From Chrysoperla carnea (taxonomy: Eukaryota > Arthropoda > Insecta > Neuroptera > Chrysopidae): DNA of 64,000 nucleotides. How positions within the stretch are numbered: position 1 is the stretch's first letter; every line of letters starts with the position of its first letter. Below the pieces are notes generated by a model. The model searched no databases. It was not told the DNA's origin and was given only the letters and a program-made list of their open reading frames with translations. Positions 36,751 through 47,248 of this stretch are shown one piece after another. The position numbers and the translations under genes were made by a program. The DNA is taken from the NCBI RefSeq assembly GCF_905475395.1, contig NC_058341.1, positions 64,425,501 to 64,489,500 of the forward strand. The letters are read 5' to 3'.

Positions 36751-37116
36751 ATGACTGCTACAAAATTTTTCTTGTCAATTGTTGTATTAGCAATTATTGC
36801 TTGTACAGTTTCTGGGCAAAGTCATCATTGGAGTCAAGGTCAAAAACAAATTGGTGATCGGCTTCTTACACGTCAAATTGTACAAAAATCAGCAGCAACC
36901 TTTGGTGGTAAAGTAACTAAAGATATTCGATATCCTCCCAAAGGTGATGGTAATGAAATAATTAATTTTATAAATGCAACGGATCAATATGTTAATGGAG
37001 AAGGTGGATACGTTACATTATTGGAAGGTGGAGTTGGGACAAGAGCTGTAACATTACATTTTAAATCACAGAAAGGACATGGATTTAATTTTATCTTAGA
37101 TATTTATGGACACTAA
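36751..37116 (+). CDS. Gene B: secreted MBF2-family protein, 121 aa
   Basis: Intact single-exon copy of the MBF2-type family. Signal peptide at residues 1-22, mature QSHHWSQGQKQ, sequon N75-A-T, GGVG at 93-96 and DIYGH at the end. It differs from gene A at ten positions: K4T, N5K, I7F, I8L, I13L, L34I, A63P, Y68N, K101T and A108K. Five of these are in the signal peptide, so the mature part is the better conserved. The start ATG follows TATTGTTAAA. The poly(A) signal AATAAA is at 37153-37158. It is divergent from gene A, with the 1.47 kb palindrome between them. The MBF2 name comes from a nuclear coactivator, but the signal peptide argues for secretion. Confidence 0.94.
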   Translation: MTATKFFLSIVVLAIIACTVSGQSHHWSQGQKQIGDRLLTRQIVQKSAATFGGKVTKDIRYPPKGDGNEIINFINATDQYVNGEGGYVTLLEGGVGTRAVTLHFKSQKGHGFNFILDIYGH

Positions 37117-37310
37117 AAATTATCAATTTATGTCGCTATTATCTTTATTTACAATAAATAATTTATTTTTTTAAGTATTTACAGTCGTTTTACTATTTAT
37201 TTCAAATGTCATTATTCGACGAATTTTTAATGATTTTTCATTAAGAACACAAAATAATTTCGTACAAACTTTTATCACCATTTTGCATCTCCTTTTCCAT
37301 GATTTTCCCA

Positions 37311-38690
37311 TGAGGCAATAAAGAGTTTTTTCTACAAGATTTTTGTAATTACAAAGAAAAAAATATGTCTATTATTCTTCTGTAAAAATTGTGGAATTTT
37401 ATTTTAATAAAAAATAGTAATTTAATAATAATAGTATTTTATTAAAAAAAAAAATTTTTTATATGAAGTTGGACTAAGTCGACTAAAGTAGAAAATTTTA
37501 GGGGTGGTGGCCCAATTATTTAGATAAATAAATCACTTCAAAGTAGGCATATTTAACATATGTTAGGTTTTATAGGAAAACGGTAGATGGATGATATGTT
37601 TTCATAAATTTCTACAAAACTAGTAGGTGTAACTGAACAAAAACCTATTTCAATTAAAGTTAAAACCTTAATAAATTATGGAAAACAAAAAAAAACCCGG
37701 TGTGTTCCACTAATTAAATATGTATGACCACGGTAATGGGGCGCAAATTTAATAAAATACATATTTTCAATTTTGATGGTGAATTATGTTATAACTTGGC
37801 AATGTAAGATGAAAAGTAAAAATAAAATTGTTCGATATCTGGAGTAATTTTCAAAATATCGAATATTCAAAATTTTGTTTAATTATTTAGCTTTAATATT
37901 TCATTTAAATATTTCGAAAACGACATATCGAAAAACTGTAATTTTATTTTTCGCCTACATTCATGAAGTTATAAAAAAAGTCAAAATCAAAGTTGAAAAT
38001 TAGATGCAAATAATTTCAACCCTTAGTCCAAAATTGCCTTGGCGCTCGTGCATACCACCACCTTAAATATAGTATGTAAATTAAAATTTTATAATTTGTG
38101 AATTGAAATTGAATGAACTTAGCTATAAAAAACTATTAAAATATTTCAAAAAATACTTTGACGCAGGTTTTCCGAATGGTAACCTAGCAGCGATCCACTG
38201 GCCAAGTAGCGTGAAATTGGCTTGAATTTTTAGCGTTTAGGTTCGACCATTTAACGTCACACATTTTCAGTGGTTTATCCCAATTACAACCCATTGCCTC
38301 AACTTGGATAATTGAATAAGAATACTTTGAATTCTATAATGGCATAGGTTTGATCACTATAACATATGGACCAAGTGTGTGAATTTTGTAAGAAATGATT
38401 TCTTGCCCCTCTCTTGGGGTCATTCGGAATACAGGCAATCATAGGACAACACAGACGTATACATCAATTTAATCACAAGAATTTTCATTTTTTATCCATG
38501 TTTCTATGTGTATGATTCTGACTATGTTTGGAGATTCTGGAGACAATTAGCAGGCACAAACTTTTCTACGCATATCATTTCTAGATTTTCATTTGTACAC
38601 CAATGTTTCGTCATAAGAATAATGTTAATGTTTTGACTATTAAAAAATATACCAAATTAAACATTGAATCTTTTATCTAATCAAGTATTT
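37311..38690. other. Intergenic DNA; empty-site copy of the 9.2-10.0 kb repeat
   Basis: 37745-38075 matches the two flanks of family 1 copy 3 as one uninterrupted stretch. The rest has no recognised gene. Confidence 0.55.
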
Positions 38691-38704
38691 CTGTTTTTTG
38701 ATAT

Positions 38705-39150
38705 GTTGTTTGCAATTTGAAATCCAAGTTTTCGACCTCAGCAAACTTATTGCTGTGTTTGCCGATTTTGACCCGAGAGGACTGGATTTTCCAAAAAAAT
38801 TGTGGTATTTATTTTTAAATAAGGTTAAATTTTCACAATTTGAGATAATATCGGTTTTTAGAGGACCATTAGTTTCGGAGATACAGCTTTCCGATGATTG
38901 TCTAATTTTTCATGTTATACGATTTTACGTAAAAATTTCATCTTGTAAACCGTTATAGATAGATATATATATATAAATAAAAAACTTTTCTTGAAACATT
39001 TTTTCTTAAGATCACTGTTTTTTGTGGAAAAACCAGTCCTTCCGGGTGAAAATCAGCAAAAACTGAAGTAAGATTAAAGTTTTTCTTATTTTTCGGCATG
39101 ATCCGGTCGTTTGTCGGGGTCGAAAATTTCGATTTAACATTGTCCTAACA
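38705..39150. mobile_element. Inverted-repeat element, ~0.45 kb
   Basis: Left arm about 38712-38820 (GAGAGGACTGGATTTTCC) and right arm about 39010-39145 (GGAAAAACCAGTCCTTCC) are inverted, with GTTTTCGACCTCAGC facing GGGGTCGAAAATTTCG. The 86-codon frame at 38698-38958 lies in the left arm and is not a gene. Confidence 0.6.
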
Positions 39151-39383
39151 TTACAACAACATTTCAAAAAAGCAAAAAAATCTGACTTGATACAAGGGTC
39201 ATCCCTTTTTCATGTATAATTTGGTTAAATCATAATAGCCTATTTATTCAAACTGAGTTGTAGAATATTGACAAAAAAGACACTTCATTAGAGTTATCTC
39301 ATGTTGTCTTTATTTGTGTGAGCAAAGGGGCATTCTTGTACAATGAAATGCACAGTTCAATTGTTTAACTAGCCTACTATACT

Positions 39384-39612
39384 CGTCGCAGTCTACTAAA
39401 TTGGTTAAGGCGTTACCAATTCCGTCCGCGGTATGCTTAGAGTAGCGGGTTCGATTCCCGCCGTCGCAACAAAACTAATTTAATTCATAGTTGTGATGGG
39501 CTGGCGTAGTGCATGGTATATGCATGAAGGAGGTGCCCTCCGCCTCTGAAATGTATAGCCTAAGTGTGTCCTTCGTGGAAAGCCAATATCATCTAACCTC
39601 ACCTAACCTACT
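39384..39612 (+). mobile_element. tRNA-derived SINE, copy 3 (plus), best preserved
   Basis: The head has an A-box-like ACTAAATTGGTTAAGGC and a perfect box B (GGGTTCGATTCCC). The body includes GGTATATGCATGAAGGAGGT and CCTAAGTGTGTCCTTCGTGG, and the tail is CTAACCTCACCTAACCTA. It matches 7422-7700 (reverse) over head, body and tail. Acceptor strands do not pair, so it is not a working tRNA gene. Confidence 0.8.
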
Positions 39613-39885
39613 ATACTCGTATATCCTGTCTTTCTGTAAATTGAAAATTCAATTTACGTAAATTTCACAAAAACACCGAGGAAAGTGGTATGAAATTTGA
39701 GAGAATAAATAATATATTCTTGTTACTGATCTGCGATTAAGTTAAGTATTTCACGAAATATTAATTATTTTATCAATTTCTTACAAAAAACAACACTTTG
39801 ACTTTAATCAGATAGGATCCTTTTCACTTGTGAACATAATTTTTATGTTCTTAGAAGATAAATTCATGAAATATACAGGGTGGAT

Positions 39886-40345
39886 TATTTTAATCTATTA
39901 TGGCAACAAGCTCGGTTTGTAGTTAACCAATAAAAAATTAATAACTTAAACAAAAGTTGTGGAGTTACATGGCGTACATCATGTTTTAACATCAGATTGG
40001 ACCTAGTTCTCAAGGTTGCTTTAATTGTCAATTAAAATGCTAAAAAAATGTAAAAGATGACACTTTAAAATAGGTAAAACATTTTTGATTGAAAGCATTT
40101 TTCGAAAATTGTTAAATTTCGAAAAAAATATGCCATTATTACACTTACTCGAAAGAAAACATGCTAGCTATAGAAAAATACTCTAGCCAAAAGTTGTTAA
40201 GGAAAATAGAGGATAATCACCTGTGTCCATGACTTTGCTTTGAAATTCTAGTCTTAAGGACATTTTACTTTGATCTTCAAATTATTTTTAAGTCCCATTT
40301 CTTCCAAAAGCTAACGATTTTTGAGAAAATGTTTTGAATAACAAA
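39886..40345 (+). mobile_element. CAGGGTGG-type repeat, long copy
   Basis: Begins TACAGGGTGGATTATTTTAA and runs through ACATCATGTTTTAACATCAG to a block shared with 28186-28430 and 63720-64000 (AATCACCTGTGTCCATGACT). This copy links pieces seen separately elsewhere (20618-21130, 41630-41735, 63188-64000). No coding. Confidence 0.62.
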
Positions 40346-41740
40346 TGTTAGTTTTAAATACTGTCATTTTACTGGTATGTATGCATGTTTGTCTGTTCCC
40401 TAATAACTTCTAAACTACTTATCATAATTTGATAAAAGAATTATCGTTGAAAGCATCTTGATCGTTATATGCTTTGTGACGTCACTTTAAATTGAATATG
40501 GCGCCCTCTACAGGGCATAAAGCAATGAACTAAAAACAAATTTTAATACCAAATGAAAGGGCGTAATTAGCACCTTATAAAAATATATATTGTTTTAGTT
40601 TATCATGAAATTATAATCGCAAAATAGTTTAAAATTAATGTATTTTCGTCTGTTCCTTTCTAGTTTCTAAACTACTTATCATAATTTGACAAATGAGGAA
40701 TCGCTGACAGCTTTTTGATCGTCCGTTGACTATGGGCTATGAAACGTCGAGTTAAATTGACTAAGATGTTCTTTAGAGAACATGTACTAAGAATTTTAGA
40801 TATTTTTATTTAATGGTATCATGGTAGGAATCAAATGAAAGGGTGTACTGAGCACTTTTCAAATATATACATGTGTCGTTATACTTTATCACAAAATTAG
40901 AGCTCTAAAATAGTTTAAGTAAAATAAAGTTCAAAACCAAAAACTTCTTAAAAGTAAAACCTCTTAAAGCTCTTAAAAGTATGGAAACAAGAAAATATTT
41001 AACTTCCGAGTGGGAAGTTATTGTATTGGGTCCGATTTTGCAAATTGAAAATTTTGACATAACTCCAACTTTCAAGACATTTAGAGTCGAATAGTGTGTT
41101 TTAAAAGGATGTCCGTGTGTGCACATGTATGTATGTATGTATTTATGTATGTGTATGTATGTATGTATGTTCGGATTCAATTTTCGCCTCGCGTATCTCG
41201 AAAAAAAATGAGGATATTGACGACTACTTTCATTTAACGCGTTGTACCGAATGAAAAATTGTATAATTGTCATTATTATCACTTATCATTTATTAGCACT
41301 TATCATTTATATAGTTTTAAAGTCATCGGGGGTGCAGGGGGTAACACCTCCACTGGGGTACGGGGGGGGGGAGATGCTCCCTGAAATGAAAAAAAAAATT
41401 GTTTACAAAAAAAAAAAAAAAAAAAAAACGATATAAAATAATAAAAGTAATAATAATAATAGGGGATCTGCAATAGTTTAATTTTAATAAAAAATAAAAA
41501 TAAATAACGATTTCAGATGTAAATATTTGATTTGTTTTCATAATTTTAAGAGCGTGATTTTGTATTCAGCGGGATTTTAGTTTTTGAACTTTATTATATA
41601 TTTTTTAGAATCTTTGCTATTAACGTAACCCGAAGAATTAGGTCTAATCTGATGTCAGAACATGATGTCCCCCATCTCTGAAACTTTTATTTAAGCTATT
41701 TTTTGATTGACTTCAAATGGTTCACCCTGCATATAAATTC
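40346..41740. repeat. Repeat fragments before gene C
   Basis: 40395-40700 contains two direct repeats of TTCTAAACTACTTATCATAA or a variant (about 40407 and 40664). 40998-41230 is the GGGTCCGATTTTG repeat with a (TATG)n tract (41131-41175). 41408-41427 is an A-run. 41630-41735 is a reverse fragment of the CAGGGTGG-type repeat. The frames at 40905-41282 and 41242-41541 are translations of these repeats. Confidence 0.5.
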
Positions 41741-41852
41741 GTGCTTACGTTGGAAACAACTACTACACTACTAACGTAAGTAGTTATATTGATAATAATG
41801 AAACAGATTTTATCCATAAATACTATCAGTAATACCTATTAATTATTTTTAA

Positions 41853-41860
41853 TATAAATA
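41853..41860 (+). promoter_or_regulatory. Predicted TATA box of gene C
   Basis: TATAAATA followed by GA, 87 bp before the ATG at 41940. It is the same motif and spacing as gene B although the genes are far diverged. Confidence 0.6.
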
Positions 41861-41939
41861 GAATTGAAAAAAATTTCAAATTATTATACCGAAGAACGAT
41901 TTAAGCAAAACTCATACATTGTTAAAGTACATTGTTGAA

Positions 41940-42302
41940 ATGGCTGCTATAAAATTACTACCAATAGCTTTATTAATCATTATTGTAAGTGCAGTTTCGG
42001 GAAATGATTATTGGATTAAAGGTGACAGGCAATATGACGATCGACATTTGGTACACGGTAATATAATGAAATCTGGATCACCTGGTGAATTAACCACAGA
42101 CAATTTTGTATATCCTCCTCCTGGATTTGTTTTCAATGATATTATTAATTGCATTAACGTTACTGATAATCATGCGCATGCTGAAGGTTTTAAAGTTGAC
42201 ATCATATCAGGAGGTATTGGAAAAAATCATGTAATGTTATTTTTGGAATCATCACAAGAAGGATCTGATTTTGATTTGAGTGTGGATATTTATGGACATT
42301 AA
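41940..42302 (+). CDS. Gene C: diverged secreted MBF2-family protein, 120 aa
   Basis: Same architecture as genes A, B, D and E but much diverged. Signal peptide at residues 1-21 (MAAIKLLP, long hydrophobic core, SAVSG), then NDYW. Family landmarks kept are YPPPG at 58-62, DIINCINVTD at 67-76, GGIG at 91-94, the S..G..F spacing near 104-111 and DIYGH at the end. The sequon is N73-V-T. It has one cysteine in the mature part (C71), where A, B, D and E have Phe, and it is more acidic. The ATG at 41940 is chosen because it follows CATTGTTGAA, like the ATTGTTAAA before genes A and B. The open frame extends seven codons further up only to a TTG. The poly(A) signal AATAAA is at 42417-42422. An old paralogue, likely secreted. 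Confidence 0.88.
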   Translation: MAAIKLLPIALLIIIVSAVSGNDYWIKGDRQYDDRHLVHGNIMKSGSPGELTTDNFVYPPPGFVFNDIINCINVTDNHAHAEGFKVDIISGGIGKNHVMLFLESSQEGSDFDLSVDIYGH

Positions 42303-42489
42303 TATAATTTACATTAATTTGATTTTAATATATTTAAGTTTTTGTTATTCATTTAATTTTAATGAATTATTATATTTATATATTAAATACAGTTTTTACA
42401 CAAAATTTTTGTTTGTAATAAAACAACATTTATCACAAAACTTCAAATTTCCTTGATTCCCATTTCTCATAATAGAAATGAATCCTATA

Positions 42490-43140
42490 TTTATAGTCGG
42501 ATAAATGAATAAATCAAATAGCAGCTATTCTTAGGGAGTCCTCAATAACAGCTCCGATTTTGATAATTTTTTTTTCAAAATGATTATTTTTGTATATTAT
42601 TTAAATTCGTTTCAGAAGGGGGAATAATCTGGAGGGGGGATAGGAAATGTCGTGACGGATATATCGACGCCAAGCCTAAATCACTAATGATAGAAGTTTG
42701 AAATTTCTAGACGATATTGCTTTAATATTACAGGCGTCACATAAGGAAGGATTTTTCGAGATTCATCCCCTAAAAAGGTGAAATAGGGGATGAAAGTTTG
42801 AATGAAAATACATATAAATCTTCAGTTTTGTGTTCTCTACTTAACCGGTTTTAAAAATTAATTACCTTATAGAATGCTACAATATCAGCAAGAAAATTCA
42901 TCCTTTTAGAGGATGAATTTCCAAAAATCCTTTCTTAAATAACACACAAAGTACGAAATCAATATCTTCTCGAAACTTTTATCATAAGCGATTTAGGCGG
43001 GGCGTCGATATATCAGCCGCGACATTGCCTATTCCCCCCTCTAAAATGTTTCTGATTTTAAATAATATACAAAAAGAAACATTTTGAAAAAAAAAATCAT
43101 CAAAGTCGGAGCTGCTATTGAGGACTCCCGAGTAAACACA
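42490..43140. mobile_element. GGAGTCCTCAATA foldback element, copy 2
   Basis: Left arm begins at TTAGGGAGTCCTCAATAACA; right arm ends GCTGCTATTGAGGACTCCCG. It is the same family as 19434-20110, with a central hairpin at CATCCTTTTAGAGGATG. Noncoding, 190 bp downstream of gene C. Confidence 0.72.
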
Positions 43141-44327
43141 TGCATTCATGCGACTTTAAAGACCTAAGAGCTTCTACACACAGAAAGATTTATATGGGAG
43201 TGAAATGATTATCGTTGTCTTCGTTATCAAAATTATGCATTGGAGTAAAGAAAACGATTATTTCTTGACGACAAATCGGTGGGATGTTTCCATATTTACT
43301 TTATATCATCATACGTACATTATTATATCAACTATATAAATAAATGCAAGCTTTGACAAACAGTGCTTTTTGTCGCTAAGACTTAAGATCTATTGTTAAA
43401 TTTCGTGATAAAATGTTCGTGCTTAAATTAATTCATCAAATTAATAATTATAAATTTTAATATTATAAATATGTTTTAAAATGATTTGAACAGTAAAGAT
43501 AAGTAAAATTTTAATTTCTTTAGTGAAACAACTAGCCCAATCTATTTAGGGGCCAAAGTTAATGCAACCCCCGTTAATTCGGAAAAACTCATCCAAAATT
43601 ACTTTTTTCTATTCGAAATATGCTCAAAAGATGGAATTATCACCAATCGAAATAAACCAATCGACCACAAATTAACGAAATAGTCAATAAATAGTATATA
43701 GATAAATTTCATTACCTACATTACAATTCCTCGAAAAATCGGAGGAAAAACCCAAAATTATGTATATTCAATGGAAATGTGTCAATAAACAAAGCTTCAG
43801 GTATGGCGCTCACCACTGTCTATCTCAAAAACGGTGTAGCTTTTATGCTTTACAATTTTTATTATATGTAAAAATCATAGAAACTAATAGAAACTGAGAC
43901 TACTTTGACCTTGAATAACTTACGACGCAGGCACGAGGCTTTTGAGATAATATTGAGAACGACAAAATGAAGTATATATGAAAATTTCGCTTATTATAAT
44001 CTCTTATTCCAAAATTAAAATACCAGAACTTATTACCGTGCACTGATCTCTTCATACTACTTCAATAGTGGTTTGTCGTAATACCAAGACACATATGTTG
44101 TGTTTTGTTTATATATTTAGTTGTATAGCTTTATAAAATAGTTCAGAATTTATTTATTTATATACTCTGTGAATATAGAACTATTCTAGAATGTGTTACT
44201 TCATACTATTTTACTATATATGGTAATTTTTTAAAAACTTTCCAATTTTTCAAAAGCGTATAGGCCAATAACCGAGTATTTTTTTTCTGTAAAATACTGC
44301 ATAAATTTTTATCCAGTATCGGTATCC
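43141..44327. other. Intergenic DNA, no gene seen
   Basis: Nothing recognised. Confidence 0.45.
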
Positions 44328-44660
44328 TCCGAGTGTAAATCCAAATTGGTTGAACGAAGGGGCGTGTGCTTCAGCCGCCATCTTGGAAAACACGTTTTAC
44401 CTTTCTGGTGAACCGGATATCTCTCGTGAAGGTTTGGAGCGATATAAATAAAAATCCTTGCATTATACAGAAAAAAATCTCCAATAAAAATTATAGAAAA
44501 TTTTATTCTCTATGAAAATGATCATTGCCTTTTTGTTGTCCGGTTGCGCGATGTTCGGTTCACGAAATATTTGATAAAACGTGTTTTCCAAGATAGCGGC
44601 TGAATCTCACGCTCCTCCGTCCCGATAATTTAGACTTACGCTCGGGAGATACCCCTAAAC
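44328..44660. mobile_element. ~330 bp MITE-like inverted repeat
   Basis: CCGCCATCTTGGAAAACACG at 44375 faces CGTGTTTTCCAAGATAGCGG at about 44580. The outer blocks TCCGAGTGTAAATCC and TTTAGACTTACGCTCGG also pair. Noncoding. Confidence 0.68.
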
Positions 44661-45719
44661 ATATTCCAACACGAAAAAAATTCCTGCAGAAAATTGCATT
44701 ATGAAACTCCTTTTTTTGTTCTGGCTATTGGGGAGCATTGGAATATCAAAACGGTAGAATATCGAATGAAAAAAATGTGCCAGGTTTAATTTTCCGAGGG
44801 TGCTTTCCGGATCAAACAATTTCAATTTGGTTTTTTAAATGGAATTATATATTTTTGAAGCAGATTCTGGTTCTCTTTTTGACTAAAAAACAATTTTTCT
44901 TCCTAGACCTAAATTCTTGGTCCCTGATTTCATGTACTTTCAGATTAAAAAGTTTCCTCCAAGAAAATTTCAAACTCATGAATTCAAATAGTTGTTTATA
45001 CAGATTTTTTTTTTAATCGAAAATAATTTTTGTCTCCTAAATTTGTTTTCAAAACTATTTTTTACAATTTTTAGCACTTAGAAATCAGCCCAAAGTCATG
45101 TACCAAAAATTGAGGCCTAAGAAAAAGTTTTTCAAACAAAAGCTGATTTGTTGAGACAAATAATCAGAATCTGCTATATAAAGTAGGTACTCCAAAACAA
45201 TGGACAGCTACCCACGCTCCCCCCCCCTCGAAAAAAAATTTGCTGGGGAATTTTTAAAAGGATGAACAAGGTGATTTAGAATTGCAGAAAAATGAATGAT
45301 AGTCGTTATAAATAAAGAATTTTTACTAAATATTTGAGTATGGTACGTTTAGCAAATGTATCAATATCATTTTTAGATTTTGAGATAATAGCGGAGCTTT
45401 AAATTAAAAGCTTGTTTTTTTGTTATGATTATGTTTGTATCGGTGTGAACGCTATGGTGTATACTGTATTGAGAGAATATTAACATAAGAAATAGCTATG
45501 GCGGATGAGTCAATGCAGTATGGGAGTCAGGCCCATACTGGCTTGCGATACCCACAATACTTCTGGTGAATTGCCCTATTCAATACTGTAATATTACTTA
45601 TGCTAATACAGACCTGTCTCTGTACCATAACAGCATTGCAGTAAACGCCATGAATTTTTTACCGTGCAGAAATATTTTAAAGACTAAAATAAACCAATTT
45701 TATCTAAAAAGACTAAATA
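44661..45719. repeat. Diverged fragment of the gene D/E upstream MITE family
   Basis: About 44725-44850 resembles the left half of the element at 46074 (GCATTGGAATATCAAAACG; AATTTTCCGAGGGTGCTTTC). The 92-codon frame at 44738-45016 is within it. A C-run lies at 45222-45230. The rest shows nothing. Confidence 0.5.
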
Positions 45720-46073
45720 AACCAATTTTCATCAATAATTGCCTTTCCTCAAGTTAAAATTTTTTAGAAAGCTATAAGAAAGGCAGTGCATATGGGTGAA
45801 AATTTCCCAGAAGGGCTACGAATGTGAAATTAATTTGTAAAATCTGATTGCTTAAAAATTTCAATGAGAAAATCAAGTGGAATTAAGTTTTACCACTCAT
45901 GAAATTATTATTAAATAACCTTCTTTCATACAACGTCAATTTTATACGTCAAGAAAAATTAATTAGAAATTACCTTTTCTTAAAAATTGATAATAACAAA
46001 ATGTTTTTATCAATAAAATGATTATCTATCAAACAATTCCTAATTTAAAAACAATAACAATTTTGTATCAATA

Positions 46074-46545
46074 CAGGGTGATTTTTAAATAAAAAGTTCA
46101 CAGATCACTTTTTTAAAATCGGATTGGAATATCAAATGCGAGTCATTGTACTTGTGAGAAGAATGAAACAAATGTGCCTAATTTTATTTTCCGGGGACGT
46201 ATTACGGATCAAACGACGATCAAATTTCTTTTATTTAATATAACTCACCATTATTGGTAGCAGATTTTGTTTCTTCAAAAAAGGATTTTTTCTTTTCTTT
46301 GACCACTTTAGAATTAAAAACTTAAGGAAAACTATAGGAAAAAGATTTTATAGACAAAGGTCACTTATTTCTGGAAAAAAAAAGAATGTGAAAAAACGTG
46401 ATTTTTGTTGCGGTAAAGAAACAACATCTGCTATAAGAAATAGTAAGTTCTCAAAAAAACGAAGTTGACCATCGTTTGAACCGAAAGAGAGGTATTCCAA
46501 TCCGTCCTTGAAAAATGACTTGGAAACTTTTTAAAAATTCGTCTG
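46074..46545. mobile_element. TA-flanked MITE upstream of gene D (472 bp)
   Basis: Starts TA|CAGGGTGATTTTTAAATA and ends AAAAATTCGTCTG|TA. Terminal inverted repeats extend some 60 bp (AAATCGGATTGGAATATC facing GTATTCCAATCCGTCC). The TA flanks and CAG terminus suggest a Tc1/mariner-type non-autonomous element. It stops 155 bp before the gene D ATG. Confidence 0.72.
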
Positions 46546-46570
46546 TAGGTATTAATAATTTATATTTTAT

Positions 46571-46573
<3 letters not shown>

Positions 46574-46645
<72 letters not shown>
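46574..46645. repeat. (TA)n microsatellite at the gene D core promoter
   Basis: About 72 bp of uninterrupted AT dinucleotides, located where genes A, B, C and E have a TATA box. The 89-codon minus frame over this point reads poly(Ile-Tyr) and is an artefact. Confidence 0.9.
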
Positions 46646-46648
<3 letters not shown>

Positions 46649-46654
46649 GATAAA

Positions 46655-46659
46655 TCAGT
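46655..46659 (+). promoter_or_regulatory. Predicted initiator of gene D
   Basis: TCAGT, the arthropod initiator consensus, with its A 43 bp before the ATG. The identical placement occurs in gene E. Position -31 falls inside the (TA)n tract, which could act as the TATA element. Confidence 0.45.
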
Positions 46660-46699
46660 ACTCTGACATCTAATTTTATTTGATTAAAATCAATACAAT

Positions 46700-47056
46700 A
46701 TGAAATTATTATTACCAATTGTTGTATTAGCAATTGTTGCTGGTGTTGTGTTCGCACAAATTCATCATTGGAGTCAAGGTCAGAAGCAACCTTATGATCG
46801 TCTTCTGTCACGTCAAATTGTAAAGAAATCAGCAGCAACATTTGGTGGTAAAGTAACGCAGGATATTCGATATCCTAAAAAAGGAAATGGTAAAGAAAAT
46901 ATTAATTTTATAAATGCAACGGATCAATATGTTAATGGAGAAGGTGGATTTGTTACATTATTGGAAGGTGGAGTTGGAACAAAAGCTGTAAAATTACATT
47001 TTAAATCACAGGAGGGACATGGTTTCAATTTTATTTTGGATATTTATGGACACTAA
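46700..47056 (+). CDS. Gene D: secreted MBF2-family protein, 118 aa
   Basis: Intact single-exon member. Signal peptide at residues 1-19 (MKLLLPIVVLAIVAGVVFA), mature QIHHWSQGQKQPYDRLL, RYPKKG near 57-62, sequon N72-A-T, GGVG at 90-93, DIYGH end, and no cysteine. It is 113/118 identical to gene E, differing at V16A, F18S, I21S, E105K and H118N (D to E). It is shorter than A and B by three residues in the signal region. The start is the first ATG after CAATACAAT, shared with gene E. The poly(A) signal AATAAA is at 47084-47089. It lies in a tandemly duplicated block whose core promoter is altered by the (TA)n tract. The role is unknown; probably an extracellular small protein. Confidence 0.94.
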   Translation: MKLLLPIVVLAIVAGVVFAQIHHWSQGQKQPYDRLLSRQIVKKSAATFGGKVTQDIRYPKKGNGKENINFINATDQYVNGEGGFVTLLEGGVGTKAVKLHFKSQEGHGFNFILDIYGH

Positions 47057-47248
47057 ATAATTTATTTATCTGAATATATTGTCAATAAATATTTTTTTAA
47101 TATTAATTTTCTTGTTTTGCTCATTTATTGCAGTTCATTCAATTAATTCCCTACCAATAAATTTTAAATTATGAACTAATTTTGAATTTCAAGTACGGCA
47201 TGCCCAAAAGTGATAGCTTTAATTATTTACAAGAAACATTACAAATAA

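Larger units (their letters stand above)
36500..37310 (+). repeat. Inverted segmental duplicate, copy with gene B
   Basis: Partner of 32735-33535. The boundary is approximate: homology upstream is visible from GGATCAAATACTAG at about 36499, and downstream to TTTGCATCTCCTTTTCCATG near 37292. Confidence 0.8.
45720..47150 (+). repeat. Tandem segmental duplicate, copy with gene D
   Basis: Matches 52420-53943 in the same orientation: upstream TAATTGCCTTTCC, ATTACCTTTTCTTAAAAATTG, the MITE, promoter, coding region, and the 3' flank to CATTCAATTAATT. The two copies are about 6.8 kb apart (ATG to ATG 6793 bp). Confidence 0.8.

Noticed and set aside
38698..38958. 86-codon plus frame
   Set aside because: It lies in one arm of an inverted repeat whose other arm does not keep the frame.
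40905..41282. 125-codon minus frame
   Set aside because: It spans a (CATA)n microsatellite and two dispersed repeats; His-Thr-Tyr repeats are simple-sequence translation.
41919..41939. Upstream extension of gene C by seven codons
   Set aside because: It starts at TTG, not ATG. The ATG at 41940 has the start context and signal-peptide position shared with the paralogues.
46572..46841. 89-codon minus-strand frame over the gene D promoter
   Set aside because: It is antisense to gene D and the (TA)n tract; the plus-strand gene explains the openness.
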